This document shows, piece by piece, positions 46,977-56,789 of a stretch of DNA of 64,000 nt. The number at the start of each line of letters is the position of its first letter. The first letter of the stretch is position 1. The notes beneath the pieces are model-generated. The model was not told the DNA's origin. It saw only the letters and a list, made by a program, of their open reading frames with translations, and ran no database searches. Source of the DNA: Aliiroseovarius pelagivivens (GTDB taxonomy: Bacteria > Pseudomonadota > Alphaproteobacteria > Rhodobacterales > Rhodobacteraceae); assembly GCF_900302485.1 (NCBI RefSeq), contig NZ_OMOI01000001.1:1240001-1304000 (forward strand). Direction: 5' to 3'. The translations under genes and the position numbers were made by a program.

Positions 46977-48500
46977 GTGGCCGGTGTGGATGAACTGATC
47001 GCCAAGGAAGGCGTTGAAGAGGAAACCGTAGAAGCGGTAAAATCGCTTGCCGGGGCCTATAAATACGGCTGGGAAACCGAGATCGAGATGGAATACGCCC
47101 CCAAAGGCGTGAACCCCGATATCGTCCGGCTGATCTCAGACAAGAACGACGAACCCGAGTGGATGACCGAATGGCGTCTCGAGGCGTTCGCGCGCTGGGA
47201 AAAGCTGGACGAGCCGAGCTGGGCGCTGCTGAACTATCCGGAAATCGATTTTCAGGACCAGTATTATTATGCCCGTCCCAAGTCGATGGAAGAAAAGCCC
47301 AAGTCGCTTGATGATGTAGATCCCAAGCTTCTGGAAACATACAAGAAACTGGGCATTCCGCTGAAAGAGCAGATGATCCTAGCCGGCGTCGAAGGCGCCG
47401 AGGATATGCCCGCAGAAGGCCGCAAGGTCGCCGTGGACGCTGTGTTTGACAGTGTGTCGGTCGGCACCACCTTCCAAAAAGAGCTAAAAGAGGCGGGCGT
47501 AATTTTCTGCTCGATCTCGGAAGCGATTAAAGAGCATCCGGAGCTGGTGAAAAAGTACCTGGGCTCGGTCGTGCCGGTCTCGGACAACTACTATGCGACG
47601 CTGAACTCGGCCGTGTTCTCGGACGGATCGTTCGTTTACATCCCGCCCAACACGCGCTGCCCGATGGAGCTGTCGACCTATTTCCGTATCAACGCGGAAA
47701 ACACCGGCCAGTTCGAACGTACGCTGATCATCGCCGATAAAGGCAGCTATGTCAGCTATTTGGAAGGCTGTACCGCGCCGCAGCGTGACACCGCCCAGCT
47801 GCACGCCGCCGTGGTTGAGATCATCATCGAAGAAGACGCCGAAGTGAAATACTCGACCGTTCAGAACTGGTTCCCCGGTGATGAAAACGGCAAGGGTGGC
47901 ATCTATAACTTCGTGACGAAGCGTGCGGATTGCCGTGGCGACCGCTCGAAAGTGATGTGGACGCAGGTGGAAACCGGATCAGCGGTGACGTGGAAATACC
48001 CGTCCTGCATCCTGCGCGGAGCCGAAAGCCAGGGCGAGTTTTACTCGATCGCGATCACCAACAACTATCAGCAGGCCGATACCGGCACAAAGATGGTGCA
48101 TCTGGGCCGTGATACGAAATCGCGCATCGTGTCCAAGGGGATCTCGGCGGGTAAGGCGCAGAACACCTATCGTGGTCTTGTGTCGATGCACCCGAAAGCC
48201 AAAAACTCTCGCAACTATACGCAGTGTGACAGTTTGCTGATCGGCGACCAGTGCGGGGCGCACACGGTTCCCTATATCGAGGTGAAGAACAACTCATCCC
48301 GCGTTGAGCACGAGGCAACCACATCCAAGGTGGACGAAGAACAGATGTTCTATTGCCGCCAGCGGGGCATGGACGAAGAAGAGGCCGTGGCCCTGATCGT
48401 CAACGGCTTTGCCAAGGAAGTGCTGCAAGCCCTGCCGATGGAATTTGCCATGGAAGCGCAACAGCTTGTGGCGATCTCGCTTGAAGGGTCGGTTGGATGA
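46977..48500 (+). CDS. sufB: Fe-S cluster assembly protein SufB
   Basis: 507-residue SufB, a scaffold on which new clusters form with SufC and SufD. Conserved stretches include [59 protein letters not shown] and the C-terminal beta-helix with [18 protein letters not shown]. The start is GTG at 46977 with AAAGGA 6 bases upstream. It is followed directly by a YbjQ-type gene, which overlaps its stop. Confidence 0.96.
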   Translation: MAGVDELIAKEGVEEETVEAVKSLAGAYKYGWETEIEMEYAPKGVNPDIVRLISDKNDEPEWMTEWRLEAFARWEKLDEPSWALLNYPEIDFQDQYYYARPKSMEEKPKSLDDVDPKLLETYKKLGIPLKEQMILAGVEGAEDMPAEGRKVAVDAVFDSVSVGTTFQKELKEAGVIFCSISEAIKEHPELVKKYLGSVVPVSDNYYATLNSAVFSDGSFVYIPPNTRCPMELSTYFRINAENTGQFERTLIIADKGSYVSYLEGCTAPQRDTAQLHAAVVEIIIEEDAEVKYSTVQNWFPGDENGKGGIYNFVTKRADCRGDRSKVMWTQVETGSAVTWKYPSCILRGAESQGEFYSIAITNNYQQADTGTKMVHLGRDTKSRIVSKGISAGKAQNTYRGLVSMHPKAKNSRNYTQCDSLLIGDQCGAHTVPYIEVKNNSSRVEHEATTSKVDEEQMFYCRQRGMDEEEAVALIVNGFAKEVLQALPMEFAMEAQQLVAISLEGSVG

Positions 48501-48808
48501 TCATCACCACGACCCCATCCGTCGAAGGCCAGTCCATTGCAACCTATCACGGCATCGTCACGGGCGAAGCCATTCTGGGCGCCAATATTTTCCGCGATTT
48601 GTTTGCGCAGGTGCGCGACATCGTAGGTGGGCGTTCAGGCGCATATGAGGTTGAGCTTGGCAAGGCGCGTCGGACGGCCTTGGCGGAGATGGAAGAACAA
48701 GCGACCCAAATGGGCGCCAATGCGGTCGTGGGCGTGGACCTCGACTATGAAGTGATAAACAACATGTTGATGGTGTCGGCCTCGGGCACGGCTGTCACTG
48801 TTTCGTAA
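48497..48808 (+). CDS. YbjQ family (DUF74) protein
   Basis: 103-residue small beta-rich protein of the YbjQ/UPF0145 family, with [20 protein letters not shown] and [22 protein letters not shown]. Function unknown, with a proposed heavy-metal link. The start overlaps the sufB stop by four bases and sufC begins 10 bases later, so it is part of the suf operon. A role in cluster assembly is only inferred from position. Confidence 0.85.
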   Translation: MIITTTPSVEGQSIATYHGIVTGEAILGANIFRDLFAQVRDIVGGRSGAYEVELGKARRTALAEMEEQATQMGANAVVGVDLDYEVINNMLMVSASGTAVTVS

Positions 48809-48818
48809 GGACGAATAA

Positions 48819-49577
48819 ATGCTTAAAATCAACAACCTGCACGTCAAACTTGAAGAAGAAGACAAGCAGATCCTTAAAGGGGTCGACCTAGAGGTGCCTG
48901 CCGGCAAAGTGCATGCGATCATGGGGCCGAACGGCTCGGGCAAGTCGACACTGTCGTATGTATTGTCGGGTCGCGACGGCTATGAAGTGACCGAGGGCGA
49001 TGCGACGCTGGACGGCGAAGAACTGCTGGAAATGGAGCCGGAAGAGCGCGCCGCTGCGGGTCTGTTTCTGGCCTTCCAATACCCGGTCGAGATCCCCGGC
49101 GTGGGCAACATGACTTTCCTGCGGACCGCCGTGAATGCACAGCGTAAAGCGCGTGGCGAAGACGAGATGTCGGCCGCCGACTTCCTGAAATTTGTCCGTG
49201 CCAAGGCCAAAGATCTGAAAATCGACGCGGATATGCTGAAACGCCCCGTGAACGTGGGCTTCTCGGGCGGTGAGAAGAAGCGTAACGAGATCCTGCAGAT
49301 GGCGATGCTGGAACCCAAGATGTGCATCTTGGACGAAACGGATTCGGGTCTGGACGTGGACGCGATGAAGCTGGTGTCGGAAGGCGTAAATGCGCTGCGC
49401 GATGCGGGACGTTCGTTCCTTGTGATCACCCACTATCAGCGTCTGCTTGACCATATCAAACCTGACGTGGTGCACATCATGGCTGCTGGCCGCATCGTGA
49501 AATCGGGTGGTCCCGAGCTGGCACTGGAAGTTGAGCACAACGGCTATGCCGATATCCTGGCGGAGATCGACGCATGA
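48819..49577 (+). CDS. sufC: Fe-S cluster assembly ATPase SufC
   Basis: 252-residue ABC ATPase of the SufBCD complex. Walker A GPNGSGKST at 37-45, signature SGGEKKRNE, Walker B CILDETDSGLD, and the switch histidine in VITHYQRLL are all present. Energises SufBD scaffolding. Its stop overlaps the sufD start (ATGA). Confidence 0.96.
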   Translation: MLKINNLHVKLEEEDKQILKGVDLEVPAGKVHAIMGPNGSGKSTLSYVLSGRDGYEVTEGDATLDGEELLEMEPEERAAAGLFLAFQYPVEIPGVGNMTFLRTAVNAQRKARGEDEMSAADFLKFVRAKAKDLKIDADMLKRPVNVGFSGGEKKRNEILQMAMLEPKMCILDETDSGLDVDAMKLVSEGVNALRDAGRSFLVITHYQRLLDHIKPDVVHIMAAGRIVKSGGPELALEVEHNGYADILAEIDA

Positions 49578-50863
49578 GCACCGCTGTGAAAATGCAGGCA
49601 GCTCTGATCAGCGCCGACGCGCGCCCGGCCTCGGGGGCTTGGTTGGCGGATGCACGTGCAGATGCCGCAAGCCGTTTGGCTACGATGGGCCTGCCCACGC
49701 GCCGGGATGAGTATTGGAAATGGACCCGCCCCGACAGCCTGATCAGCGCCGTCGCGGACACCGCAGAAGTTCTTGATTATGAAGGTGAAGAGCCGCTCTT
49801 TAGCGACATTGATCGCCTGAAGGTCGTGTTTGTTGACGGTGTGTTTAGTGCCGAGGAATCTGATGCGCTGGAAGGCGAAGGGCTTGAGATCGAGCGCCTC
49901 GCGGATGCGGCAGCCAAGGACATTCACTGGGCAAAAGATTTGTATGGTGTGCTGGAAACCTGTGGGCAAACCCCCGTCAAGCGCCCCATCGCCGTGCACA
50001 ACACCGCGATGGCCACCGACGGGGTGGTGATCCGGGTTACGGGCGCAGTCAGCCGTCCTGTTAGCCTGGTGTATCGCCACGAAGATGCCAACTCGGATGC
50101 GATTTTGCACAGCGTCATTCGGCTGGAAGACGGGGCCGAGCTGACGTTGCTTGAAAACGGTCCAGCCGCTGCGCGGTTCTCGAGTGTTCTCGAGGTGGAT
50201 GTCGCCAAAGGCGCGGCCTTCCACCATGTGCGTGCGCAGGGCCGTGATCATGACCGTCAGGCCGTAACGCATATCTTCGCGCGGGTTGATGCAGAAGCGA
50301 CCTTCAAAAGCTTCACCGTGACGGTGAACGGCAAGCTGACGCGCAATGAATGCGTGATCGATATCATCGGGGACAACGCCGTGGCCCATATTGCTGGCGC
50401 GGCGCTTGGTGACGGGGCTGAACACGAATTCCATCACGACGACACGGTTTTCATCACGCATGATGCTGTGGCTTGCGAAAGCCGTCAGGTCTTCAAGAAA
50501 GTGCTGAAGAACGGTGCAAAAGGTGTGTTCCAAGGCAAGATCCTTGTGAAACCGGACGCGCAAAAAACGGATGGCTATCAGAAGTCCCAGTCGCTTCTTC
50601 TGGATGACGATGCGAGCTTCCAGGCAAAGCCCGAGCTTGAGATCTACGCCGATGACGTGATCTGTTCGCATGGGTCCACCACAGGTGCGATCGACGAAGA
50701 GGCACTGTTCTATCTGCGTTCGCGTGGCGTTCCGACGCCGATTGCGACCGATCTTCTGGTGCTGGCGTTCTTGGCCGACGCCATCGAAGAGATCGAGGAC
50801 GAAGATATCGCTGCTGATGTCACCGGGCGTCTGGACGCCTGGCTAGCACGTCGTCGCGGTTGA
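49574..50863 (+). CDS. sufD: Fe-S cluster assembly protein SufD
   Basis: 429-residue paralogue of SufB that completes the SufBC2D complex and helps iron entry. An N-terminal helical part (RRDEYWKWTRPDSLIS) is followed by the beta-helix with GIHTG-like turns, HNTAMATDGVVI and the conserved C-terminal SQSLLLDDDASFQAKPELEI, CSHGSTTGAIDEEALFYLRS. It overlaps sufC by four bases and precedes the first YIP1 gene by 17 bases. Confidence 0.95.
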   Translation: MSTAVKMQAALISADARPASGAWLADARADAASRLATMGLPTRRDEYWKWTRPDSLISAVADTAEVLDYEGEEPLFSDIDRLKVVFVDGVFSAEESDALEGEGLEIERLADAAAKDIHWAKDLYGVLETCGQTPVKRPIAVHNTAMATDGVVIRVTGAVSRPVSLVYRHEDANSDAILHSVIRLEDGAELTLLENGPAAARFSSVLEVDVAKGAAFHHVRAQGRDHDRQAVTHIFARVDAEATFKSFTVTVNGKLTRNECVIDIIGDNAVAHIAGAALGDGAEHEFHHDDTVFITHDAVACESRQVFKKVLKNGAKGVFQGKILVKPDAQKTDGYQKSQSLLLDDDASFQAKPELEIYADDVICSHGSTTGAIDEEALFYLRSRGVPTPIATDLLVLAFLADAIEEIEDEDIAADVTGRLDAWLARRRG

Positions 50864-50880
50864 TCTGAGGGGGGCGTCTG

Positions 50881-51384
50881 GTGTCGGTCCTGCATGATAT
50901 GGTTCAGTCCTATCGCAACCCGCGCGCGGTGTTTCGCCGCCGCGTGGGGGACGTCCCGCGTGAAGATCGGGCGCTGGCGGTTCTGATGTTCGCCTGCGCA
51001 CTGGTCTTCGCCGCCCAAATGCCACGTCTGGCCCGTCAGGCACATGAAACTGGTGAAGAACTGAACATGCTGCTGGGGGCGACCCTGTTGGGATGGCTCT
51101 TCATCATGCCCTTGGTGCTTTATGCGCTGGGGACGGTCAGCCATGTCATTGCCCGGATATTTGGCGGCAAAGGAAGCTCATATACTGCGCGTTTCGCGCT
51201 GTTTTGGGCACTTCTCTGCGCGGCTCCGATCTGGCTTCTCTGGGGACTTGTGGCTGGCTTTATCGGCCCAGGTGTCCAATTGTCGCTGGTCGGACTTCTG
51301 GCTCTTGTGGTGTTTGTGCTGTTCTGGTCTATCAATCTGCGCGAGGCTGAACGTGGTCTCATTGAAACTGGCAAGGCAGATTGA
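50881..51384 (+). CDS. YIP1 family membrane protein (first of a pair)
   Basis: 167-residue membrane protein with four hydrophobic segments and the YIP1 pattern around PREDRALAVLMFACALVF and VSHVIARIFGGKGSS. The start is GTG at 50881, preceded by TGAGGGGGGCG as ribosome site. Function in bacteria is unknown. It lies inside the suf operon between sufD and sufS and its stop overlaps the next YIP1 gene by one base. The pair are not obvious duplicates of each other. Confidence 0.82.
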   Translation: MSVLHDMVQSYRNPRAVFRRRVGDVPREDRALAVLMFACALVFAAQMPRLARQAHETGEELNMLLGATLLGWLFIMPLVLYALGTVSHVIARIFGGKGSSYTARFALFWALLCAAPIWLLWGLVAGFIGPGVQLSLVGLLALVVFVLFWSINLREAERGLIETGKAD

Positions 51385-51980
51385 TGCAATTTACACCCGG
51401 ATACCTGTTTGGAATGGCGCTTCAGACCGTGCCAGAGCCGCGCAAGGTCGCGCGTGATCTGTTCAACCTCGGTCTGAGCCGCGAAACCCTGTGGACCGCG
51501 CTGCTGCTGATGGTCATATTGGCCACCGGTATAAGCGTTGTGGCCGACATTATTTTCCCGATTGATGCACGGCTTATGGGGCCGGTCTTGTCCAGCCCCA
51601 TCATATTGGGCGTCGTCGAGGGAGCGTTCATGTTCGGGCTCACCATGGCGATCTATGTGATTGGTCGCTTGATGGGCGGGCAGGGCAGTCTGGAAAACGC
51701 GATTATGACCGTGGTCTGGATGGAGTTCGTCTTTCTGGGTTTGCAGGTGTTGACCGTGATCCTGACATTGATCGCACCGGCGATGGCGGCTCTGCTGATC
51801 TTTGCCTCGGTCTTTATCTTCTTTTGGGTTTTGACCCATTTCACAGTGGAAAATCATGCGTTCCAGTCGGCTGGGCTCGTCTTTACCTCGATCCTGGTTT
51901 TCATGGTTCTGGCTGTGTTTGCTCTGTCCTTTATCTTGGTGCTGCTTGGTGTCGAACCCATCCAATTGCCTGCTCAATGA
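51384..51980 (+). CDS. YIP1 family membrane protein (second of a pair)
   Basis: 198 residues, five to six hydrophobic segments, YIP1 fold. LFNLGLSRETLWTALLLMV and IYVIGRLMGGQGSLENAIM carry the family pattern. The ATG at 51384 overlaps the previous stop (TGATG). It is followed by sufS 12 bases later. A paired YIP1 arrangement within suf operons recurs in Rhodobacteraceae as I recall; function remains unknown. Confidence 0.82.
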   Translation: MQFTPGYLFGMALQTVPEPRKVARDLFNLGLSRETLWTALLLMVILATGISVVADIIFPIDARLMGPVLSSPIILGVVEGAFMFGLTMAIYVIGRLMGGQGSLENAIMTVVWMEFVFLGLQVLTVILTLIAPAMAALLIFASVFIFFWVLTHFTVENHAFQSAGLVFTSILVFMVLAVFALSFILVLLGVEPIQLPAQ

Positions 51981-51992
51981 TCGGAATTGACC

Positions 51993-53213
51993 ATGTATGA
52001 TATCGAAAAGATCCGCAGTGAATTTCCGATCCTCGCGCGCGAAGTGAACGGCAAGCCGTTAACCTATTTGGACAACGGCGCATCGGCGCAGAAGCCGCAG
52101 GTGGTGATCGACGCGATTACGCGCGGCTACGCGGAAGAATATTCGAACGTGCATCGCGGGCTGCATTACCTGTCGAACCTGTCGACCGAGCGTTACGAAG
52201 CTGTGCGCGGGATCGTGGCAAGGTTTCTGAACGCCGGGTCCGAGGACGAGATCATCTTCAATTCGGGCACGACAGAAGGCATCAACCTTGTGTCCTATGC
52301 CTGGGCGGCGCCGCAGATGCAGGCAGGGGACGAGATCATCCTGTCCACGATGGAGCATCACGCCAACATCGTTCCGTGGCATTTCCTGCGCGAACGTCAG
52401 GGCGTTGTTCTGAAATGGATCGACCCGGAACTGGACGGGTCGCTTGATCCGCAGAAGGTTTTGGACGCGATCACGGATCGAACCAAGCTGATTGCGATCA
52501 CGCAGTGTTCAAACGTGTTGGGCACGGTGGTCGATGTGAAAACGATCTGCACGGGCGCGCGCGCGAAGGGCGTGCCGGTTTTGGTGGATGGCTCGCAAGG
52601 GGCCGTGCATATGCCGGTGGATGTGCAGGATATTGGCTGTGATTTCTACGCGATCACTGGTCACAAGCTTTATGGCCCATCAGGGTCAGGCGCGATCTAT
52701 ATCCGCGCCGATCGTCAGGCCGAGATGCAGCCCTTCATGGGCGGCGGTGACATGATCAATGAGGTCTCGAAAGAGGCTGTGACCTATGCCAAGCCGCCTT
52801 TGAAGTTCGAGGCAGGGACGCCGGGGATCGTTCAAACCATTGGGATGGGCGCGGCGTTGGAATACCTGATGGATCTGGGGATGGAGAATGTTGCAGCTCA
52901 TGAGGCGGCGTTGGCTGCCTATGCGACCGAACGGTTGTCGGGGCTGAACTGGGTGAATGTACAGGGTCATGCGACGGGCAAGGCGGCGATCTTCTCGCTC
53001 ACGATGGACGGGGCAGCGCATGCGCATGACATCTCGACCATCTTGGACAAGAAGGGCATTGCCGTACGTGCAGGGCATCACTGCGCGAAGCCTTTGATGG
53101 AGCATCTGGGCGTGGCCGCGACAGCACGAGCATCTTTCGGTTTGTACAACACGACCGAGGAAGTTGATCGGTTGGTTGAGGGTCTGGAGCTGTGCCACAA
53201 GCTGTTGGCCTGA
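51993..53213 (+). CDS. sufS: Cysteine desulfurase SufS
   Basis: 406-residue group II cysteine desulfurase that supplies sulfur to the SufBCD scaffold. The PLP lysine is in ITGHKLYGPSGSGAI and the catalytic cysteine in VRAGHHCAKPLMEHLGV; RGLHYLSNLSTERYE and FNSGTTEGINLV are SufS signatures. The start at 51993 has CGGA 8 bases upstream; a TTG at 51987 in the same frame is less likely. It is the last suf gene; no sufA, sufE or sufT follows before the palindromic element at 53224. Confidence 0.94.
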   Translation: MYDIEKIRSEFPILAREVNGKPLTYLDNGASAQKPQVVIDAITRGYAEEYSNVHRGLHYLSNLSTERYEAVRGIVARFLNAGSEDEIIFNSGTTEGINLVSYAWAAPQMQAGDEIILSTMEHHANIVPWHFLRERQGVVLKWIDPELDGSLDPQKVLDAITDRTKLIAITQCSNVLGTVVDVKTICTGARAKGVPVLVDGSQGAVHMPVDVQDIGCDFYAITGHKLYGPSGSGAIYIRADRQAEMQPFMGGGDMINEVSKEAVTYAKPPLKFEAGTPGIVQTIGMGAALEYLMDLGMENVAAHEAALAAYATERLSGLNWVNVQGHATGKAAIFSLTMDGAAHAHDISTILDKKGIAVRAGHHCAKPLMEHLGVAATARASFGLYNTTEEVDRLVEGLELCHKLLA

Positions 53214-53223
53214 ACCGAAGATC

Positions 53224-53311
53224 GCTCACTTCGTGAGCCTAGAGGGGGCTTTGCCCCCGCCCGAGGCCATAGGGCCTCTGACTCCCCCAGGATATTTCTG
53301 GTAAGAAAATG
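53224..53311. repeat. Compound palindromic intergenic element, copy 2 (sufS/tetR gap)
   Basis: Three perfect tandem hairpins with 3-4-base loops (GCTCAC-TTC-GTGAGC 53224-53238; GGGGGC-TTT-GCCCCC 53244-53258; GAGGCC-ATAG-GGCCTC 53263-53278) precede a conserved tail CCCCCAGGATATTTCTGG and TAAGAAAATG. The tail matches 33751-33789. Both copies lie between convergent genes. This is a mobile or selected REP-like element family or a strong two-way terminator. Confidence 0.7.
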
Positions 53312-53323
53312 TAAGAGTGCGAC

Positions 53324-53941
53324 TTAGTCGTCCGACTTGATCAATCCAAGCCCACGTAAATAGATGCCGATCCCGCTTTCCAGAAGCTCTTCGGGGGGAA
53401 ACGGGCTTTTCTGTCCGGGGCTGCCGCGGCCGAACAGCTCGACCACGCCGTGGCTCATGGCCCAGATGTGGGCGCTGACCATGCGGGCTGGTGGGCGCTT
53501 GTCCTCGGGCATGTTCTCGGTCAGTTTTGCAGCGGCTTTTTCAAGCACGCCCATGGCGCGGGAAGACACCAAGGCCAGATCAGGCGAGTGATTGACCGAG
53601 ATACCGCTTTCGAACATCGAGATATAGTGGCCCGGATATTTGCGGGCGAAGGCGAGATAGGCGCGTCCCGTCGCCTCAAAACTGGCAAGCGCCGAGGGTT
53701 GGCCTTTGTCATAGGCGTATTCCATCAGGTCGGCGAAAATTTCGTACCCTTGTCGCGCGGCTTCGGCGATCAGGTCTTCGCGCCCGGCAAAGTGACGATA
53801 GACAGCAGCTGGCGTCACCCCAGCCTGCTTGGCGGCCTCGGATAGGGTAAAGCCGGTTGGTCCTTTCTCTTCGATCAGAGCAAGGGCTGCGTCGATCAGG
53901 GCCTGACGCAAATTTCCATGATGATAGCCACGTTTAGGCAT
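53324..53941 (-). CDS. TetR/AcrR family transcriptional regulator
   Basis: 205-residue TetR regulator: HTH at about 20-60 ([20 protein letters not shown], then [15 protein letters not shown]) and a ligand domain with [18 protein letters not shown] helix. The stop of the ppk2 gene lies 8 bases inside its start, so the two genes share a transcript. Its target could be ppk2 itself or a fatty-acid gene; unknown. Confidence 0.85.
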   Translation of the reverse strand: MPKRGYHHGNLRQALIDAALALIEEKGPTGFTLSEAAKQAGVTPAAVYRHFAGREDLIAEAARQGYEIFADLMEYAYDKGQPSALASFEATGRAYLAFARKYPGHYISMFESGISVNHSPDLALVSSRAMGVLEKAAAKLTENMPEDKRPPARMVSAHIWAMSHGVVELFGRGSPGQKSPFPPEELLESGIGIYLRGLGLIKSDD

Positions 53942-54815
53942 TCTTCATCCCAGACCAGATCTCGGGACCGCCACAGATCTTGTCATCCGGCGCATTTGCG
54001 ACGTTCAGATTTTTACCAGCATAGTCGACCCCTTGCAGGACGGCTTTTAGGGCAGACAAACGTGCGCGTTTTTTGTCGTCGGATCGGATGACGGTCCAAG
54101 GGGACACGTCGCGGTGGCTGCGCTCGAAAGTTTCTTTGATCGCCTCGGAATAGGCATCCCAGCGGTTCAAGCCTTCCACATCGATCCAACTTAGTTTCCA
54201 TTGCTTCAGGGGATCCTTTTCGCGTGCCAGAAAGCGGCGTAGCTGTTCTGCACGGCCGACATTCAGCCAGATTTTTACGAAATGGATGCCCTCATCGACC
54301 AACATATCTTCGAACTCAGGCAGTTGCCGGAAGAACGCCTCGCGCTGTTTGTCTTCACAAAAGCCGAAAACCTTTTCGACCACGCCGCGATTGTACCAGC
54401 TTCGGTCGAACAGGACGATCTCGCCTTCGGTCGGCAAGTGTTGGACATAGCGCTGAAAATACCATTCTCCCGCCTCGCGGTCCGAGGGTTTGGAGAGCGC
54501 CACAACCCGTGCAACACGAGGGTTCAGGTTTTCGCGTAAGCGTTTGATTGTGCCACCTTTTCCCGCAGCATCGCGACCTTCAAACACCACGACGACCCGC
54601 TTGCCGGTGGCCTTTACATCAGCTTGAAACTTCACAAGTTCTAGCTGAAGTGCCTCGAGCATGGCCTCATAGTCGTCTTTGTCGATAGGCTTTTCATAGG
54701 GATAGCTATCCGACAGGATGTCCTTTTTCGACGCGCCTTTAATGGCGGCGCGCACCTCTTTGGGCGCGGCCTCGCGGTAAAACTTTGAAATGGCTCCGTC
54801 AAAGGGCAGTGACAT
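53934..54815 (-). CDS. ppk2: Polyphosphate kinase 2 (PPK2)
   Basis: 293-residue PPK2-family enzyme that makes nucleoside triphosphate from polyphosphate or the reverse. Walker A-like [14 protein letters not shown] (about 103-116), the [12 protein letters not shown] lid, and [15 protein letters not shown] (Walker B region) are intact. Length and single domain indicate the class I type. The start at 54815 has AGGAG 6 bases upstream. Co-transcribed with the TetR gene through an 8-base overlap. Confidence 0.93.
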   Translation of the reverse strand: MSLPFDGAISKFYREAAPKEVRAAIKGASKKDILSDSYPYEKPIDKDDYEAMLEALQLELVKFQADVKATGKRVVVVFEGRDAAGKGGTIKRLRENLNPRVARVVALSKPSDREAGEWYFQRYVQHLPTEGEIVLFDRSWYNRGVVEKVFGFCEDKQREAFFRQLPEFEDMLVDEGIHFVKIWLNVGRAEQLRRFLAREKDPLKQWKLSWIDVEGLNRWDAYSEAIKETFERSHRDVSPWTVIRSDDKKRARLSALKAVLQGVDYAGKNLNVANAPDDKICGGPEIWSGMKNA

Positions 54816-54872
54816 GCGCAAACTCCTGATTTCACACCAATATGGGCATGCGGGTTGGGTTTGGCAATCACC

Positions 54873-55811
54873 TCAGCCGCGGCGATCCTCGATCGACTGA
54901 CCAATCTCGGAAATGTCATAGGGAGTGGTCATATACATTTCGCTGATCCAGTTCTGATACAAAAGATGCGCATGGCTACGCCAGCGGTTTTCAGGCGTAT
55001 GCGTCGGATCGTCACCAGGGTAATAGTTCATAGGTACGTTGATCGGTGCACCCTTGGCCACGTCGCGGTCGTATTCGCCCTTCAGGGTCAGATCATCATA
55101 CTCAAAATGATTGAAGATATAGAGCGCACGATGAGCCTTGTCCTCGATCAGGCAGGGCCCGGTATCGTCTGACCCAAGCAGGGTTTTCAACCCGGTAGCG
55201 GCATTGACTTCGTCTTGCTTCATTTCAGTCCAGCGACTGACGGGAACCACACAACTATCGGAAAATCCACGCAAATAGGGCGAGGCCGGCGCCAAGTTTT
55301 TCTGGGGGAAACACCCGAATGCTTTGGCATCCAGCATGTGTTTCTTTACCTTGTGGAAGTAATAGATCATTGCCATGCCACCCCAGCAGACGCCGAAGGT
55401 GGAGTGCACGTTCGTTTGGGTCCAGTCGAGGATCTGGGTCAGTTCATCCCAATAGGTGACCTCTTCAAAGGGCAGATGCTCGATCGGAGCGCCGGTGATG
55501 ATCAGCCCATCAAACTTCTGGTCCTTCACCTCTTCCCACGGCTGATAGAAGGCCCCGATATGGGCTTCGCTCGTGTTCTTCGAGATATGTTCGGATGGAC
55601 GCAGCAATGTCAGTTCAATCTGAAGCGGATGGGATCCGATCAGACGGGCAAACTGCGTCTCGGTCTCGATCTTTTTGGGCATCAGGTTCAGAAGCGCGAT
55701 CCGCATCGGGCGGATGTCCTGCTTGGCGGCCTGATCCTCGGGCATGACCATTACGCCTTCGTCCTTCAGCACGTCTACGGCTGGGAGGGTCGAGGGGATC
55801 TTAATGGGCAT
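54873..55811 (-). CDS. metA: Homoserine O-acyltransferase MetA (predicted acetyl-CoA type)
   Basis: 312-residue MetA that acylates homoserine in methionine synthesis. The nucleophile is Cys in GVCWGGMAM, with the catalytic His region ([15 protein letters not shown]). At position 111, which separates acetyl-CoA from succinyl-CoA enzymes, this protein has Glu in [12 protein letters not shown]; Glu is the acetyl-type residue by published analysis of MetA enzymes. No SAM riboswitch is visible in the 47-base gap upstream. AAAGGA precedes the ATG. Confidence 0.92.
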   Translation of the reverse strand: MPIKIPSTLPAVDVLKDEGVMVMPEDQAAKQDIRPMRIALLNLMPKKIETETQFARLIGSHPLQIELTLLRPSEHISKNTSEAHIGAFYQPWEEVKDQKFDGLIITGAPIEHLPFEEVTYWDELTQILDWTQTNVHSTFGVCWGGMAMIYYFHKVKKHMLDAKAFGCFPQKNLAPASPYLRGFSDSCVVPVSRWTEMKQDEVNAATGLKTLLGSDDTGPCLIEDKAHRALYIFNHFEYDDLTLKGEYDRDVAKGAPINVPMNYYPGDDPTHTPENRWRSHAHLLYQNWISEMYMTTPYDISEIGQSIEDRRG

Positions 55812-55858
55812 GGAACCGGTCCTTTATTGTTCGGGTAGGGTGTATAGATGGGGCGCGT

Positions 55859-56719
55859 TTAGTGCGCGTCAATGGCCGCAGAGATCATCCGGTCGAAGTC
55901 CTGTGGGGACTTGATCTGGGCGACTTCATGGGCGCAGAGGGACACGCCATAGCGCGCCATGTGTTCATAAAGCGGCTGGCGATGATTGAGGGCCTGTGCA
56001 TAGGTCCAGCGGATGAAGGCGTCAGGATCAATATCATCTTCTTTGACATTGAATTCGTTCAGATATTCACCCCAAACACGCGCAAGGAACTCTGGCTGAT
56101 ACGCCATTGGCTTGGGCGCGCGGTCAAATCGCTCGACCAGCTTTTGCGTGTGCGCTGCGTCACCCCTTAGCCAGACCAGCAGGCAGTGTTTGCTGAGTTC
56201 AGCCAGAATGGGATCATGTTCCCCGAGTGCAGGGTCAATCCATTCACAGATAGAGCCCCCGCTGTCGCAGATGAAATGCGGATAGCCATAGATGCGCTCG
56301 GCGCGATCAATGAAGGCAGAGGTGTCCATCAGGGCCGAAATCTCAGCCGCTTTGAACTGCTCTTGCCGACGACGATATTCATCAATGGGCAGCCCGCCTT
56401 TTTCGACGTTGCCGGGTTTGCCCAGATAGGTCGCGACGGGGGACAGATTTTCAAAGCTGATCTTGGATGTGATGCGGATCGAATCCGACATCAGAAGCTC
56501 GCGCAGGAAAGGCACCTTCATCGCTTCGGCTTTAAAGTTGTCCGCGATATGTTCGCCCATGTAACGGGTGCCAATGCGATAATCGATCGAATAGTGAAAC
56601 CAGTCGCCTTGGTCGCGCAGAAGGTTGGACAAATACGTCTTGCCCAGACCAGACATGCCGAAAAACAGCACGCGTTTATGCGGAGCGTTTTGCCAGTCCT
56701 GAGCGGTTTGATAGATCAT
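55859..56719 (-). CDS. P-loop ATPase-like protein of unknown function
   Basis: 286-residue protein I do not recognise. FFGMSGLGKTYLSNLLRDQG (19-38) contains a Walker A loop GMSGLGKT. A later LLVWLRGDAAHTQKLVERFD could hold a Walker B-like Asp/Glu region, and the C-terminal half is helical and rich in aromatic residues. The pattern suggests a nucleotide kinase-like or small-molecule kinase fold. I recall homologues only among Rhodobacterales. GAGG lies upstream. It precedes metA by 47 bases on the same strand, so a methionine-related role is possible but speculative. Confidence 0.7.
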   Translation of the reverse strand: MIYQTAQDWQNAPHKRVLFFGMSGLGKTYLSNLLRDQGDWFHYSIDYRIGTRYMGEHIADNFKAEAMKVPFLRELLMSDSIRITSKISFENLSPVATYLGKPGNVEKGGLPIDEYRRRQEQFKAAEISALMDTSAFIDRAERIYGYPHFICDSGGSICEWIDPALGEHDPILAELSKHCLLVWLRGDAAHTQKLVERFDRAPKPMAYQPEFLARVWGEYLNEFNVKEDDIDPDAFIRWTYAQALNHRQPLYEHMARYGVSLCAHEVAQIKSPQDFDRMISAAIDAH

Positions 56720-56789
56720 CTGCGGCCTCGTTTGCTTCAGCCTTTGGTAATAGGCTGCAACGGGCGGGTCAAACCCTTAGCTTCAAAAG

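Noticed and set aside
55812..55858. SAM-II riboswitch upstream of metA
   Set aside because: Only 47 bases separate metA from the previous gene and the SAM-II core sequences are not seen.
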